A DNA stretch of 64,000 bases, taken from NCBI GenBank assembly GCA_029255685.2, contig CM055314.2, positions 43,482,772-43,546,771 of the forward strand, in the 5' to 3' direction. The translations under genes were made by a program, and so were the position numbers. The notes beneath the pieces are model-generated. The model saw only the letters and a program-made list of their open reading frames with translations, was not told the origin of the DNA and did no database searches. Positions 1 through 8,937 of the stretch are shown here, piece by piece (the first letter of the stretch is position 1; every line of letters begins with the position of its first letter). Source of the stretch: Silene conica. Its lineage: Eukaryota > Streptophyta > Magnoliopsida > Caryophyllales > Caryophyllaceae.

Positions 1-1
1 T

Positions 2-964
2 CACACTCAAAGGGGAAAGGATTCAATTATGGTGGTAGTTGATCGTTTCAGCAAAATGGCTCACTTTGTGCCTTGTAAGAAAACTGAAGATGCTTCAGGG
101 GTGGCAGAATTATACTTTAGGGTGATTGTCAAACTTCATGGTGTCCCCAGAACCATTGTATCAGACAGGGATACTAAGTTCATGAGTTATTTTTGGAAGA
201 CACTCTGGAAGCTACTCAACACCAAGCTACTTTTTAGCACTTCCCACCACCCCCAGACAGATGGGCAAACTGAAGTCACAAATAGGACACTGGGAAGAAT
301 ACTCAGATGCATTGTTAAGAAATCATTGAAGGATTGGGATCTTAAGCTTGCTCAGGCAGAATTTGCTTTTAATAGGGCTCCTTCTTCAACCACTGGTCAG
401 AGTCCTTTTGAAGTGGTCTATGGGAGCAATCCACTAATGCCCATTGATATGTCTAGTATCCCAAAGGAGGCTATCAACTATGATGCAAAGAAAAGGGTGG
501 AGCAAATGTTGAAGATCCATACACAAGTCCAGAAACAAATTGAGAAAGCCAATGAGCAAGCAAAGAAAAACAGTCCCATGCCCAAAGGAAAGAAAGAGTT
601 CCATCCAGGAGACTTAGTGTGGGTGCATTTCAGGAAAGAGAGGTTCCCAAGCAAGAGAAAGAATAAGCTAATGCCAAGAGCAGATGGACCCTTTGAAATC
701 ACAGAAAGAATTAAAGCCAATGCTTATAAGGTTGACTTGCAGGGAGAATATGAGGTCCATGGTACTTTCAATATAGGAGATCTCAGTCCCTACTATGGCA
801 GTGATGAAGAGTACAATGAGGATTTGAGGACAAAGCCTCTCCAACCAGGGGAGGATGATGCAGGAGCAAAGGGGGGTGCTTTATTCATCAACAGCCAAGA
901 GAAATGGCCTGAATCCTTAAGGGAGTTGTCTAACCAGGGACTCCAGCTACTTTTCCAACATTAA
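2..964 (+). CDS. E1 gypsy integrase, C-terminal part (cut by window edge)
   Basis: Frame is open from base 2, so the 5' end lies outside the window; the first ATG at 29 is internal. It is the C-terminal half of a Ty3/gypsy integrase, which joins element cDNA to host DNA in the nucleus. The second catalytic Asp lies in VSDRDTKF (about bases 160-180) and the Glu in TDGQTEVTNRT (about 260-290). The tail has the RKERFPSKRKNKLMPRADGPF block and a TFNIGDLSPY segment, as in plant chromovirus-type elements; I do not see a clear chromodomain after it. The frame ends normally at TAA 962-964 with no internal stop, so this end is well preserved. Clade assignment (CRM- or Reina-like) is inference. Confidence 0.9.
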   Translation, partial: HTQRGKDSIMVVVDRFSKMAHFVPCKKTEDASGVAELYFRVIVKLHGVPRTIVSDRDTKFMSYFWKTLWKLLNTKLLFSTSHHPQTDGQTEVTNRTLGRILRCIVKKSLKDWDLKLAQAEFAFNRAPSSTTGQSPFEVVYGSNPLMPIDMSSIPKEAINYDAKKRVEQMLKIHTQVQKQIEKANEQAKKNSPMPKGKKEFHPGDLVWVHFRKERFPSKRKNKLMPRADGPFEITERIKANAYKVDLQGEYEVHGTFNIGDLSPYYGSDEEYNEDLRTKPLQPGEDDAGAKGGALFINSQEKWPESLRELSNQGLQLLFQH

Positions 965-1383
965 TTCAATAGTAAGCCTAAGGAGAGGTTAATCAAAGAG
1001 TAGGCCAGCATAAGGGACTTTCCTTACTTTTGCACAGCTGGTGTAAGCATCTAAAGTGTCGTTGGGAGTAGTGTTTTGTCATGGTCCAGAAAAGCATACA
1101 ATGAGCAAAGAGCCTAGAGCAAAGTAGAAGTTATAAAAAAGTTGTCATTCCATTTATGGAAACAGACAAGCAGCCTGTGTGTTGACAGGAAAAGGAGCAT
1201 GCTTTTGACAGTCTGTTTGTGCAGGATTTTGGAAGCTTGGGCAGGGATTCTTTTCAGTATAAGGACCACAACTCCAACGTTCCTTTTGGTCTCCTTAGTC
1301 TATTATCTTTTGTGTAGATTACTTAGGCCATTATGAGCCCTTAGATCAGAGAACTTGTAAGGTTCTGATCTCTTTTGTAAGCC

Positions 1384-1391
1384 TATATAAA
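1384..1391 (+). promoter_or_regulatory. TATA box of E1 LTR
   Basis: TATATAAA followed about 70 bases later by the hairpin array, the expected layout of U3/R in an LTR. Confidence 0.6.
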
Positions 1392-1460
1392 GGCAGCCTC
1401 TATGCACTTGTAAGAGCAGAATGAATACAGAAAAAGCCTAAGAGTTTCTCTCTTATTTTA

Positions 1461-1563
1461 GTTAACTTGTGCCTTGCTTAGTTAACACAAATAACTTGTG
1501 CCTTGCTTAGTTATTTGGCTTAAGATTGCTTTAGTCCCTTGTGCATTGCTTGGGTGATTAAGG
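1461..1563 (+). other. E1 R/U5 hairpin array (three hairpins, constant loop)
   Basis: Hairpin 1 (1461-1486): arms GTTAAC and GTTAAC around loop TTGTGCCTTGCTTA. Hairpin 2 (1488-1517): arms CAAATAAC and GTTATTTG around the same 14-nt loop. Hairpin 3 (about 1529-1563): loop TTGTGCATTGCTTG, arms pair over about ten bases with one bulged T and G-T wobbles. The loop is kept while the arms change and stay complementary. Confidence 0.6.
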
Positions 1564-1641
1564 TACTCTTAAGATCACTGTCCTAAGATTTTTGTGCTTG
1601 GCTTGAGTCTCGAAGTTCAGGGTTTATTATCCTTGTTTTCA

Positions 1642-2059
1642 GTTTTACAGATAAACCATAAACAACCCCTAGTCAGTCATATCAGTGGAGCGGGATCCGT
1701 GAACCAGAGTGGGGCTAAGAAAAGTGAGACCTTGTTCATGATGGGCAAGGAGGCTGCGGAGGAGGATGCACATGTTGTTACAGGTACATTTCTAGTACAT
1801 TCCTTTCCTACTTTCGTTTTGTTTGATTCTGGTGCATCGCACTCTTTCATATCTGCGGAGCATGCTAGGGCTATAAGACCTGATGTATATGATATTATTG
1901 CTGATTCTGTAACTATACCATCTGGAGAGTCCATAGCTTGTAGTAGAGTCTATTGCAGTGTAATGCTCCGAGTAGGGGTTGTGAGTTTTGAGTCGAACTT
2001 AATAGAGTTTCCTTTGGGTGGCTTTGAGGTGATACTCGGGATGGATTGGCTGAAAAAGT
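1642..2059 (+). pseudogene. T (Tekay-like gypsy) protease fragment
   Basis: Aspartic protease region of a Ty3/gypsy polyprotein, the enzyme that matures Gag-Pol. The catalytic loop reads LFDSGASHSFIS (about 1820-1855) and the distal ILGMDWL block lies at about 2030-2053. Upstream is the degenerate gag-protease linker; E1 has inserted or recombined just before it at about 1641. The reading frame runs into X sequence at 2060 and stops at 2089-2091, so it is cut off. The rest of T pol resumes at 15186; the protease-RT linker is missing. The retained DSG suggests loss by insertion and deletion rather than slow decay. Confidence 0.85.
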
Positions 2060-2689
2060 ATAATGAAACTGAGATGGGGACTGGTTACTAGTATTGAGTC
2101 ATGAGTTATTAGGCCGTGGTACCATAATGTGTTTGGTCCAGTGTGACCATGGTTATTGAACTACTTTTTTTACGAATTTGGAATTGACATTGAGATGGAA
2201 ATATTGTATTGCGGTTTATTCTACCAGTCCACTCACCCCTTGTCTCTGGTTTTAGGTTCGGGGATGAGCATAAGATACTCGATTACTTGGAGTAAGATTT
2301 GTTTTTTTTTTAAGATAAAGTTATGAGCTAGAATTTTATAATGGGGTTACGGGGACGTAACCATGCTTTAAGGAGGATATGATTGTAAAATCTTAACGAT
2401 TTTGTCATGGCAAATTGTTATGTCGTGAATGGTTGCATCTACTTGATAACTTCTGCTATGCATCTTATTGTGTTTAGCGAATTTTGATATACATGTAACT
2501 TTGGGGACAAAGTTTTTCTTAACGAGGGTAGAATGTAACATTTCGGATTTTAAAGTACCTTTATTAGTTATTGACTTTATGTGGTGTCCATGTGGTGCCA
2601 CAATTTGAATTCGTTATGTGTCTAGTGACCAGTTGATGGATCATGGGATGGTGAACTTCGGGGCGAAGTTCATTTTAAGGAGGGAAGAA
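2060..2689 (+). mobile_element. X internal region, 3' remnant
   Basis: 630 bases matching 13114-13743 and the unit-2 copy before 56327. It ends in a purine tract (AAGGAGGGAAGAA) directly before LTR-A, so it is the 3' end of an X internal domain whose 5' part and 5' LTR are gone. The left junction falls inside T's protease. Confidence 0.85.
2652..2672 (+). other. Primer-tract-proximal hairpin (X, copy A)
   Basis: Arms TGAACTTCG and CGAAGTTCA, loop GGG. The 3' arm ends 17 nt before the LTR start at 2690; the gap holds the polypurine tract. Confidence 0.7.
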
Positions 2690-2825
2690 TGTAATACTCC
2701 GTATCTTACGCATTTCATTTTAATAATTATTATTTATATTGGCGAGTCGATAGCGTCTGAATGTGGTATTTAATTTAGTAAGCGTTGTTATATTTTATAT
2801 GCTAGTAATAATATGTAGGGATACA

Positions 2826-2935
2826 TAGATATTGTCGAAATAATACTAAAAACCCTAGAGAGAGAAACCCTAATGGCAGGCGACTGAATATTGTCATCAC
2901 CGTTTGAAGCCTCGCCGTGATCTGCTTTTCTGATC
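2826..2935 (+). promoter_or_regulatory. LINE 5' UTR with AAACCCTA motifs
   Basis: Short leader before ORF1. It holds two AAACCCTA telo-box-like motifs at about 2849-2876, a motif common near transcription starts of plant housekeeping genes. An internal promoter is inferred from LINE biology, not shown. Confidence 0.4.
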
Positions 2936-4165
2936 ATGGCTAGGAACTCTGCTCAAAAAACAAAAATAAAACAAAGGGAATTCGTACAACGTGTTGTCTC
3001 AAAGTGTATGAACTCCACAAAGACTGGTGCTTCGAAAATGACTCAAAAACAGAGGAAGGATGGACCAGATGAAACTGATATTCTACGTACGAAACCTATG
3101 CATGAAGTGCATAAAATTCCAGGACTTTGCTTTGACGAGTATGAATCTGATGATGTCCCCTCCTCTGAGACTAACCAAGGTAATGTTACTGATAATGTTT
3201 TACATGATGATGAGGCTGCTTTGCCTGATATGCTCCAATTTACGCGTGAAGACGTCCAGGAGGAGGTAGACTATTGGAATCAGGCTGTATATTGTTTTGT
3301 CCTAGGAGCTAACCCTCCCTGGGAAGTTTTAAATGGATTCATCCATAGATTATGGCATAAACATGGTATAGACAAAGTTTCGTTTCTTCCCAATGGACTG
3401 TTTCTGGTAAGATTCAAGGATGCTAAAGAAAAGGATATTGTGTTGAATCATGGCTACTACATGTTTGATAACAAGCCATTGATAGTCAAACCTTGGTGTG
3501 TGAATACTGATCTCCTTAAGGAGGATGTCAAAATTGTGCCTGCTTGGATCAGGCTACATGCCTTGCCTCTGAAATTTTGGGGCAAATGCCTACCAGCAGT
3601 GGCAGGACTAGTGGGTAAGTATGTGAAATCTGATCAAGCCACAGCCAATAAAACTAGGCTTGGGTTTGCCAGAACCATGGTGGAACTAACTGTGGGCAGT
3701 AAGTTCCCCAAAGAAGTGCAATTCAAAGATGAGAATGGGATTGTCAAAAGCATTCAAGTTGAGTATGAATGGAAACCGTCTCAATGTCAAGTATGCAAAG
3801 GCATAGGGCATGAGACAGTGCAATGTAGGAGAGGTGTGAAAGGAAAACCAACAACCAGTAAAACACCTAAACAATGGAAACCAATCCAACAAGTGCCTGT
3901 ACCAAATATGAGATTATTACTTACTGCACCTGAAACTCAGAATCCTATGATCCACACAGATGACCAAAATCAACAGCCTGATGAACCTGAGCATTGTGCA
4001 CCCTTACCAGACAATGCACAGGCTACAGAACTAGAGCAGACAGATATCCCACAGATTGATGTTGGCACTGGCAGCCCACATGCTGGTGTATCAGTTGTGA
4101 CAGAGCATCCTGCAGGGATGGCAAATGTTGGTAATCCAGACCCCCCACCTCTTCAACATGAATAG
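2936..4165 (+). CDS. LINE ORF1, nucleic-acid-binding protein
   Basis: 409 codons, no interruption. Residues about 100-240 resemble the plant DUF4283 domain (WNQAVYCFVLGANPPWE..., then a conserved PAWIRLHALPLKFWG stretch). A CCHC zinc knuckle, CQVCKGIGHETVQC, follows at about residue 283. The last 110 residues are acidic and proline/glutamine rich, probably disordered. In plant L1 elements this protein coats the LINE RNA. The stop overlaps the ORF2 start in ATGAATAG (4158-4165). Confidence 0.9.
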   Translation: MARNSAQKTKIKQREFVQRVVSKCMNSTKTGASKMTQKQRKDGPDETDILRTKPMHEVHKIPGLCFDEYESDDVPSSETNQGNVTDNVLHDDEAALPDMLQFTREDVQEEVDYWNQAVYCFVLGANPPWEVLNGFIHRLWHKHGIDKVSFLPNGLFLVRFKDAKEKDIVLNHGYYMFDNKPLIVKPWCVNTDLLKEDVKIVPAWIRLHALPLKFWGKCLPAVAGLVGKYVKSDQATANKTRLGFARTMVELTVGSKFPKEVQFKDENGIVKSIQVEYEWKPSQCQVCKGIGHETVQCRRGVKGKPTTSKTPKQWKPIQQVPVPNMRLLLTAPETQNPMIHTDDQNQQPDEPEHCAPLPDNAQATELEQTDIPQIDVGTGSPHAGVSVVTEHPAGMANVGNPDPPPLQHE

Positions 4166-7100
4166 CGTAGGGTTTTGGAATGTTAGAGGCCTCAATAGTG
4201 TACATAAACAGAGAATAGTAAAGGATTTTTTACAGAATAAAGATATTGGCTTGTTTGGTCTTTTGGAAACGAAAGTCAATGGACTCAATATTCAGAATAT
4301 AGCAAATTTTATCTTCAATGGATGGTGTATCACCACGAACTGCCATCTGCATCAAGGTGGTAGGGTTTGGCTGGTATGGCAACCAAGTATGTTTGATGTT
4401 AACATCTTGAAATATAGCTCTCAATTCATTCATGCCAAAGTTTGTGCCAAGGTAACTAAAAAGGAGTTTCTAATAACAATGATTTATGCCTTTAATGAGG
4501 GGGAGAATAGGATTGATCTTTGGACAGACCTCACTCATATAGCTTCTACCTGTTCTATGCCATGGGATCTAGCAGGAGATTTTAATATTGTCATGGACCC
4601 ATCAGAGAGATTGGGAGGTACTACCAAAGATAATGAGATGGAGGAATTCATCCAATGCATTCAAGCTTGTGATATGGTGGATATTCAGTCAACTGGGTCT
4701 TATTATACTTGGAACAACAAAAGAGCTCCTTTGCAGAGAAAGTTCAGTAGGTTGGACAGGTTTATGGGTAACCAGCAGTGGCTGTCTTCCTTCCCAGATA
4801 TGGTGGCTCATTATCATACTGAGGGGTTGATGGACCATACTCCCTGTACAGTCAGCTCTACTCTTCTTTCCACCAGGAGGAATCTCAACTTCAAGTATTT
4901 CAATATGTGGAGTAATTCTCCTTCCTTCCTCCCTATTGTGGCTGACACCTGGAAGGCTCCCTTTTATGGGACCAAGATGTTCTGTGTGGTTAAGAAACTT
5001 AAAATGTTGAAAGGTCCTCTGAAGGCTCTTAACAAAGACAAGTTTGCTGATATTGAGAATAAAGCTGCTCAGGCTACCCTTGTCTTGGAAAGAATTCAAA
5101 TTCAACTTCGTGATGACATCAACAATGCTGCACTGTTGACTGAGGAGATGACAGTTCTTGAGGAGGTTCGTTCCCTTACTAAAGCTAGGGACAGTTATCT
5201 TATGCAAAAGTCCAAAACCCAATGGTTAGAAGAAGGGGATAGCAACACATCCTACTTTCACAAAAGTATCAAACAAAGGCACTTGAGAAATACAATAGTG
5301 CAAATTGATGACATTCAAGGTACCCCCTGCAAGGATCAGGCTTCCATTCAATCTGCTTTCTTGCAGTACTACCAAACATTACTGGGAAGTACAACTGCCA
5401 CTGAACAGGTGAGATCAGCTGTCATGACTACTGGCTCCATATGCACTGCTAGCCATTGTCAATTGTTGAACAGCCCAGTCACTCCTCAGGAAATCAAAGA
5501 AGCCATATTCTCCATCCCAAATACAAAAGCACCTGGGCCAGATGGGTATAGCAGCCAGTTTTACAAAGATGCTTGGGATATTATTGGCACAGATATCTGT
5601 GCTGCTGTAACTGACTTTTTCAGATCAGGACAGATGCTTCAACAGATTAATTCCACTACAATCACTCTTGTTCCTAAATGTGAGAGGCCTACCTCTGTTA
5701 CTCAGTTTAGACCCATAGCTTGTTGTAACATTCTATATAAGGCCATCTCCAAACTATTGTGCAACAGGCTAGCCCTAGTTCTTCCTGATCTCATACAGGA
5801 TAACCAGGGTGCTTTCATCAAGGGTAGATCCATTATTGAAAATGTCCTCATCTGCCAAGACCTTATACATCAATATTCCAGACAAAGTGTCTCCCCTCGT
5901 TGCTTATTCAAGATTGATCTCCAAAAAGCATATGACACCATTGAATGGTCCTTTGTTGAACAGCTACTCCATCAGTTCAAATTACCTCACCAGTTCATAC
6001 AGCTTGTGATGGCCTGTCTCACTACTCCATCCTTCTCTTTGGCTATAAATGGATCTAACTTTGGTTATTTCAAGGGTAAACGAGGTCTGCGACAAGGGGA
6101 CCCTATATCCCCTTTGATCTTCACTATGTGCATGGAATATCTTTCTAGACTGATCAACTATGCCACTGCCAACTGGCCTTTTCATTATCATCCTATGTGC
6201 AAACAGCTAAAGCTTACACATCTCATGTTTGCTGACGACCTTCTCATGTTCTGTAAGGGCAATGCCTCCTCCATTGTTTTACTCATGAGAGCTTTCAACT
6301 CTTTTTCTGCAGCTTCTGGTCTTAAGTTGAACCCCACCAAGTCTGATATTTATTTTAATGGGATGGATACTGATCTAAGAGCAGACATCCAGAGGGTTAC
6401 TGGGTTTAGGGAAGGCACTTTTCCCTTCAGATATTTGGGAGTACCTATGCAAACTGGTAAGATCAGTAAACAAGATTGCCATAAACTGACAGAGAAAATC
6501 ATGCACAGAATCAGGAGTATTGGCTCTAGGAAGCTCTCTTATGCAGGAAGGATCACTCTCATTAACTCTGTACTTAATACCTTACATAACTACTGGGCAT
6601 CTATGTTCATTCTGCCTAAGAGTATTATCAAAAGAATAGAGGCCATCTGCAGGAACTTTTTATGGGATGGAAGCAGTGAGTACCATAGAGTACCTTTGGT
6701 CTCTTGGGATACTGTTACACGACCAAAGGCAGAAGGAGGATTAGGGATTAAGAGAATTGATATCTGGAATTATGCAAACATTGGCAAGCTGGTGGATTGG
6801 ATATACACTAAGGCAGACAGGCTTTGGATCAGATGGGTTCATCAAGTTTACCTGAAAGACCAACAGTGGGATACCTATCAACCCCCAGCTGATTCTACAT
6901 GGTCTTGGAAGAGTGTATGTAAAGCAAAGGAGCTCCTCAGGGCTGGTTATAATAACAATACCTGGGTTAATGCTCCTAATGGATATACAGTCAAGGATGG
7001 GTATGAGTGGTTGATACCTTCTGGCACTCCCCTAGAATGGCCTAAGCTATGCTGGAACTCTTGGAATGTCCCCAAGCATTCTGTCATCACCTGGCTCTCG

Positions 7101-7475
7101 TTTTCCAAAGGAATGAATCTGAAAGACAAACTGTTCAGCATTGGGTGTAGCAGTGATGACATCTGCTGCTCTTGTGGTAATGCTACTGAAACCAGAAACC
7201 ACCTCTTGATAGACTGCCCTTACAGTATAAAGATCAGAGCTGCTCTGTCCAATAATATACAGTCCTCTTTACCTTCAGAAGCAGCCATACTTCAAGGTAA
7301 TGCAAAGGATCCAACATGGCAAAGGATGGCAGTGTTCCTTACTGCTCTTTACTATCACATATGGAGACAACGAAATAATGCGCGAATCAATGACACTCTT
7401 CTAAAGCCTGAAGTGGTGGCCAGACAGATTGCAACAGAAGCCTTGGCACGTTTAGCTTTTAAGAATGATGAATAG
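4158..7475 (+). CDS. LINE ORF2, endonuclease-reverse transcriptase
   Basis: Uninterrupted replicase of about 1105 residues from the ATG at 4158; an in-frame ATG at 4125 lies inside ORF1 and is less likely because the conserved SVGFWNVRGLN start of the endonuclease comes right after 4158. Endonuclease: NVRGLN, LLETK, AGDFNIV, SRLDR and MDHTP motifs (first about 230 residues). Reverse transcriptase: FRPIACCN, GAFIKGRS, KIDLQKAYD, RQGDPISP, FADDLLMF (about base 6229) and YLGVPM. C-terminal zf-RVT domain with CCSCG and HLLIDCP near 7160-7220. It nicks target DNA and primes cDNA from the nick. No RNase H domain is evident. Confidence 0.93.
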   Translation: MNSVGFWNVRGLNSVHKQRIVKDFLQNKDIGLFGLLETKVNGLNIQNIANFIFNGWCITTNCHLHQGGRVWLVWQPSMFDVNILKYSSQFIHAKVCAKVTKKEFLITMIYAFNEGENRIDLWTDLTHIASTCSMPWDLAGDFNIVMDPSERLGGTTKDNEMEEFIQCIQACDMVDIQSTGSYYTWNNKRAPLQRKFSRLDRFMGNQQWLSSFPDMVAHYHTEGLMDHTPCTVSSTLLSTRRNLNFKYFNMWSNSPSFLPIVADTWKAPFYGTKMFCVVKKLKMLKGPLKALNKDKFADIENKAAQATLVLERIQIQLRDDINNAALLTEEMTVLEEVRSLTKARDSYLMQKSKTQWLEEGDSNTSYFHKSIKQRHLRNTIVQIDDIQGTPCKDQASIQSAFLQYYQTLLGSTTATEQVRSAVMTTGSICTASHCQLLNSPVTPQEIKEAIFSIPNTKAPGPDGYSSQFYKDAWDIIGTDICAAVTDFFRSGQMLQQINSTTITLVPKCERPTSVTQFRPIACCNILYKAISKLLCNRLALVLPDLIQDNQGAFIKGRSIIENVLICQDLIHQYSRQSVSPRCLFKIDLQKAYDTIEWSFVEQLLHQFKLPHQFIQLVMACLTTPSFSLAINGSNFGYFKGKRGLRQGDPISPLIFTMCMEYLSRLINYATANWPFHYHPMCKQLKLTHLMFADDLLMFCKGNASSIVLLMRAFNSFSAASGLKLNPTKSDIYFNGMDTDLRADIQRVTGFREGTFPFRYLGVPMQTGKISKQDCHKLTEKIMHRIRSIGSRKLSYAGRITLINSVLNTLHNYWASMFILPKSIIKRIEAICRNFLWDGSSEYHRVPLVSWDTVTRPKAEGGLGIKRIDIWNYANIGKLVDWIYTKADRLWIRWVHQVYLKDQQWDTYQPPADSTWSWKSVCKAKELLRAGYNNNTWVNAPNGYTVKDGYEWLIPSGTPLEWPKLCWNSWNVPKHSVITWLSFSKGMNLKDKLFSIGCSSDDICCSCGNATETRNHLLIDCPYSIKIRAALSNNIQSSLPSEAAILQGNAKDPTWQRMAVFLTALYYHIWRQRNNARINDTLLKPEVVARQIATEALARLAFKNDE

Positions 7476-7605
7476 CTTGTTTTAGTTTGTTGTTTAAATT
7501 TGTTGTTTGGGCTGTTAGAGGTAGTCTCTCTAACAGTACATATGTTCTTGTAATGGTTTCCTTGGTCCTTTGATATATATATTTTCTCACATTGCATCAA
7601 AAAAA
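7476..7605 (+). other. LINE 3' UTR and poly(A)
   Basis: 130 bases after ORF2 ending in CTCACATTGCATC and an A run. The related minus-strand fragment at 10871-11613 has a similar terminal sequence, so the 3' end is probably what the replicase recognises. Confidence 0.8.
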
Positions 7606-8331
7606 AATATGTAGGGATACAAGTACTAATTGGTATATCGTGTTTAATTTATGGTTGGGCCTCAATACTATGTTATGGGTATGTGATACATAGTTGGAAG
7701 TTGGATGTGTGATATAGCCTCGGGTTTGACTCGAGACCTAATATTATAAGTATTATATGATGTTATAGTACTATAGTAATCACTAGTTAACGGTAGTGTA
7801 CGAGTTATGTTTGTATATCGAGTTGGGCTCGTTTTGATCGTATGGGTAACAGGATGAACCCTCATTGACTGGGCCAAGTCACCAGACCCGTTGCCTACGA
7901 AAACAAAACATACACAAACCTCGACTAACAACCCTATCGGCTATCACCTAGGGTATGAAAAACAAAACGGCACTCAACCCTAAAACGCTATTTTGATGAA
8001 TATTTCCACCCACCCCATCTTTGGTAGCGACAGCTGTCATAAGTACGAGAGGGAGAGAGAGAGACGGTTGTCACGGCGGCAGTCAGGGACGTCCGAGTCG
8101 AAATCCGGCGAAAGCATAAGGTGGAGGTTTCCGCGTGGAACACTTTTAGTTGCAGTTGCTCTCTTGCCGTAACCTTTCTGCAGCTCCGAGGTAGGGAATA
8201 CCGTATGCCTGTTGATGAGTTATTTGATTATTAATCGTTGTTAACAATGTTAATCTTATTATATTGAATGATTGATATATTGCTTTATTTGATTGAATAA
8301 TTCTGTGACACGATATGATGTGACGAATAAT

Positions 8332-8555
8332 GGGTCTTGTGATATGGAGTGGAGTATATTGGGTCTTGTGATATGGAGTGGAGTATATTGGGTCTTGTGA
8401 TATGGAGTGGAGTATATTGGGTCTTGTGACTGGTGTGGAGTATATTGGGTCTTGTGATTGGTGTGGAGGTAATGGGTCTTGTGATCGGTGCGGAGTTTAT
8501 TTGGTGTTGGATCGGTGCGGAGTTTATTTGGCGTTGGATCGGTGCGGAGGATATT
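8332..8555 (+). repeat. 29-bp minisatellite in X LTR-A
   Basis: About three near-perfect tandem copies of a 29-base unit starting GGGTCTTGTGATATGG, followed by degenerate copies drifting to a GGATCGGTGCGGAG form. It is present at the same place in LTR-B and LTR-C. Confidence 0.85.
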
Positions 8556-8925
8556 ATATTGTTATCTTATTTATCTTTCTACTCAACCTCGCGGTTGACC
8601 CTGTGTATTCGTGTGACACCTACGATGATCCGGAATGGGGAGTAGATTTTACAGGTCGGTGACAGATGGATTGGGAGCTTGGGCATGGAGAGAGACATGG
8701 CTTAGATCACACTTAGATATCTTCAGTTGTACCTTTATTTTTTTATCAAAGTTTGGTTCTCGTAGTTGTGGTAATATCAAGTTTAAATTTAATTAGTTTT
8801 TGTGTAAAGTACTTTGGTTTGATTACTTTGTTATTCACTACCTCGGATATTCCGAGATGGTAACAGCTTTATTTATTTGAGAATGTCTTGCTAAAGGCTC
8901 TTAAATAAATGGGGGTGTTACAAAG

Positions 8926-8937
8926 TGGTATCAGAGC
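8926..8937 (+). promoter_or_regulatory. X primer binding site
   Basis: TGGTATCAGAGC, complementary to the 3' end of plant initiator tRNA-Met, three bases after the LTR end. Confidence 0.9.

Larger units (their letters stand above)
965..1641 (+). mobile_element. E1 3' UTR and 3' LTR
   Basis: Non-coding tail of E1. A TATATAAA box at 1384-1391 marks the LTR promoter, followed by a repeat-rich R/U5 region. The right edge is placed at TTTTCA (1641) because T protease coding begins directly after it. The left LTR edge is not resolved: a TG at 1142 after an A-rich stretch is one candidate, and a purine run at 977-990 is another possible primer tract. The target duplication cannot be checked because the 5' end is outside the window. 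Confidence 0.65.
2826..7605 (+). mobile_element. Full-length L1-type LINE, both ORFs open
   Basis: Insertion of about 4.78 kb ending in a short poly(A). It is flanked by a direct repeat of up to 16 bases (AATATGTAGGGATACA, 2810-2825 and 7606-7621; the leading A's are ambiguous with the poly(A)). LTR-B and LTR-C carry that site once, so the target-primed insertion is directly visible. Both ORFs are open, making this the least damaged autonomous element here. Confidence 0.95.
2690..8922 (+). mobile_element. X LTR-A, split by a LINE
   Basis: LTR beginning TGTAATACTCC and ending GGTGTTACA. Without the LINE and its duplicated target it is 1437 bases, against 1442 for LTR-B (13744-15185) and 1440 for LTR-C (56327-57766). 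It is preceded by X 3' internal sequence and followed by a primer binding site, so it is an internal LTR of a tandem X array. Confidence 0.9.

Noticed and set aside
478-720. Open frame antisense to E1 integrase
   Set aside because: Complement of a conserved coding region; no independent motif. The same holds for the antisense frames over LINE ORF2, T RT, U gag and W gag.
965-1142. Exact start of the E1 LTR
   Set aside because: Several TG positions after purine-rich stretches are possible and no partner LTR is in the window; also no clear AGGA hairpin here.
8378-8662. Cys/Gly-rich open frame repeated in three X LTRs (also 14639 and 57220)
   Set aside because: It is the translation of the 29-bp minisatellite; no other coding evidence.
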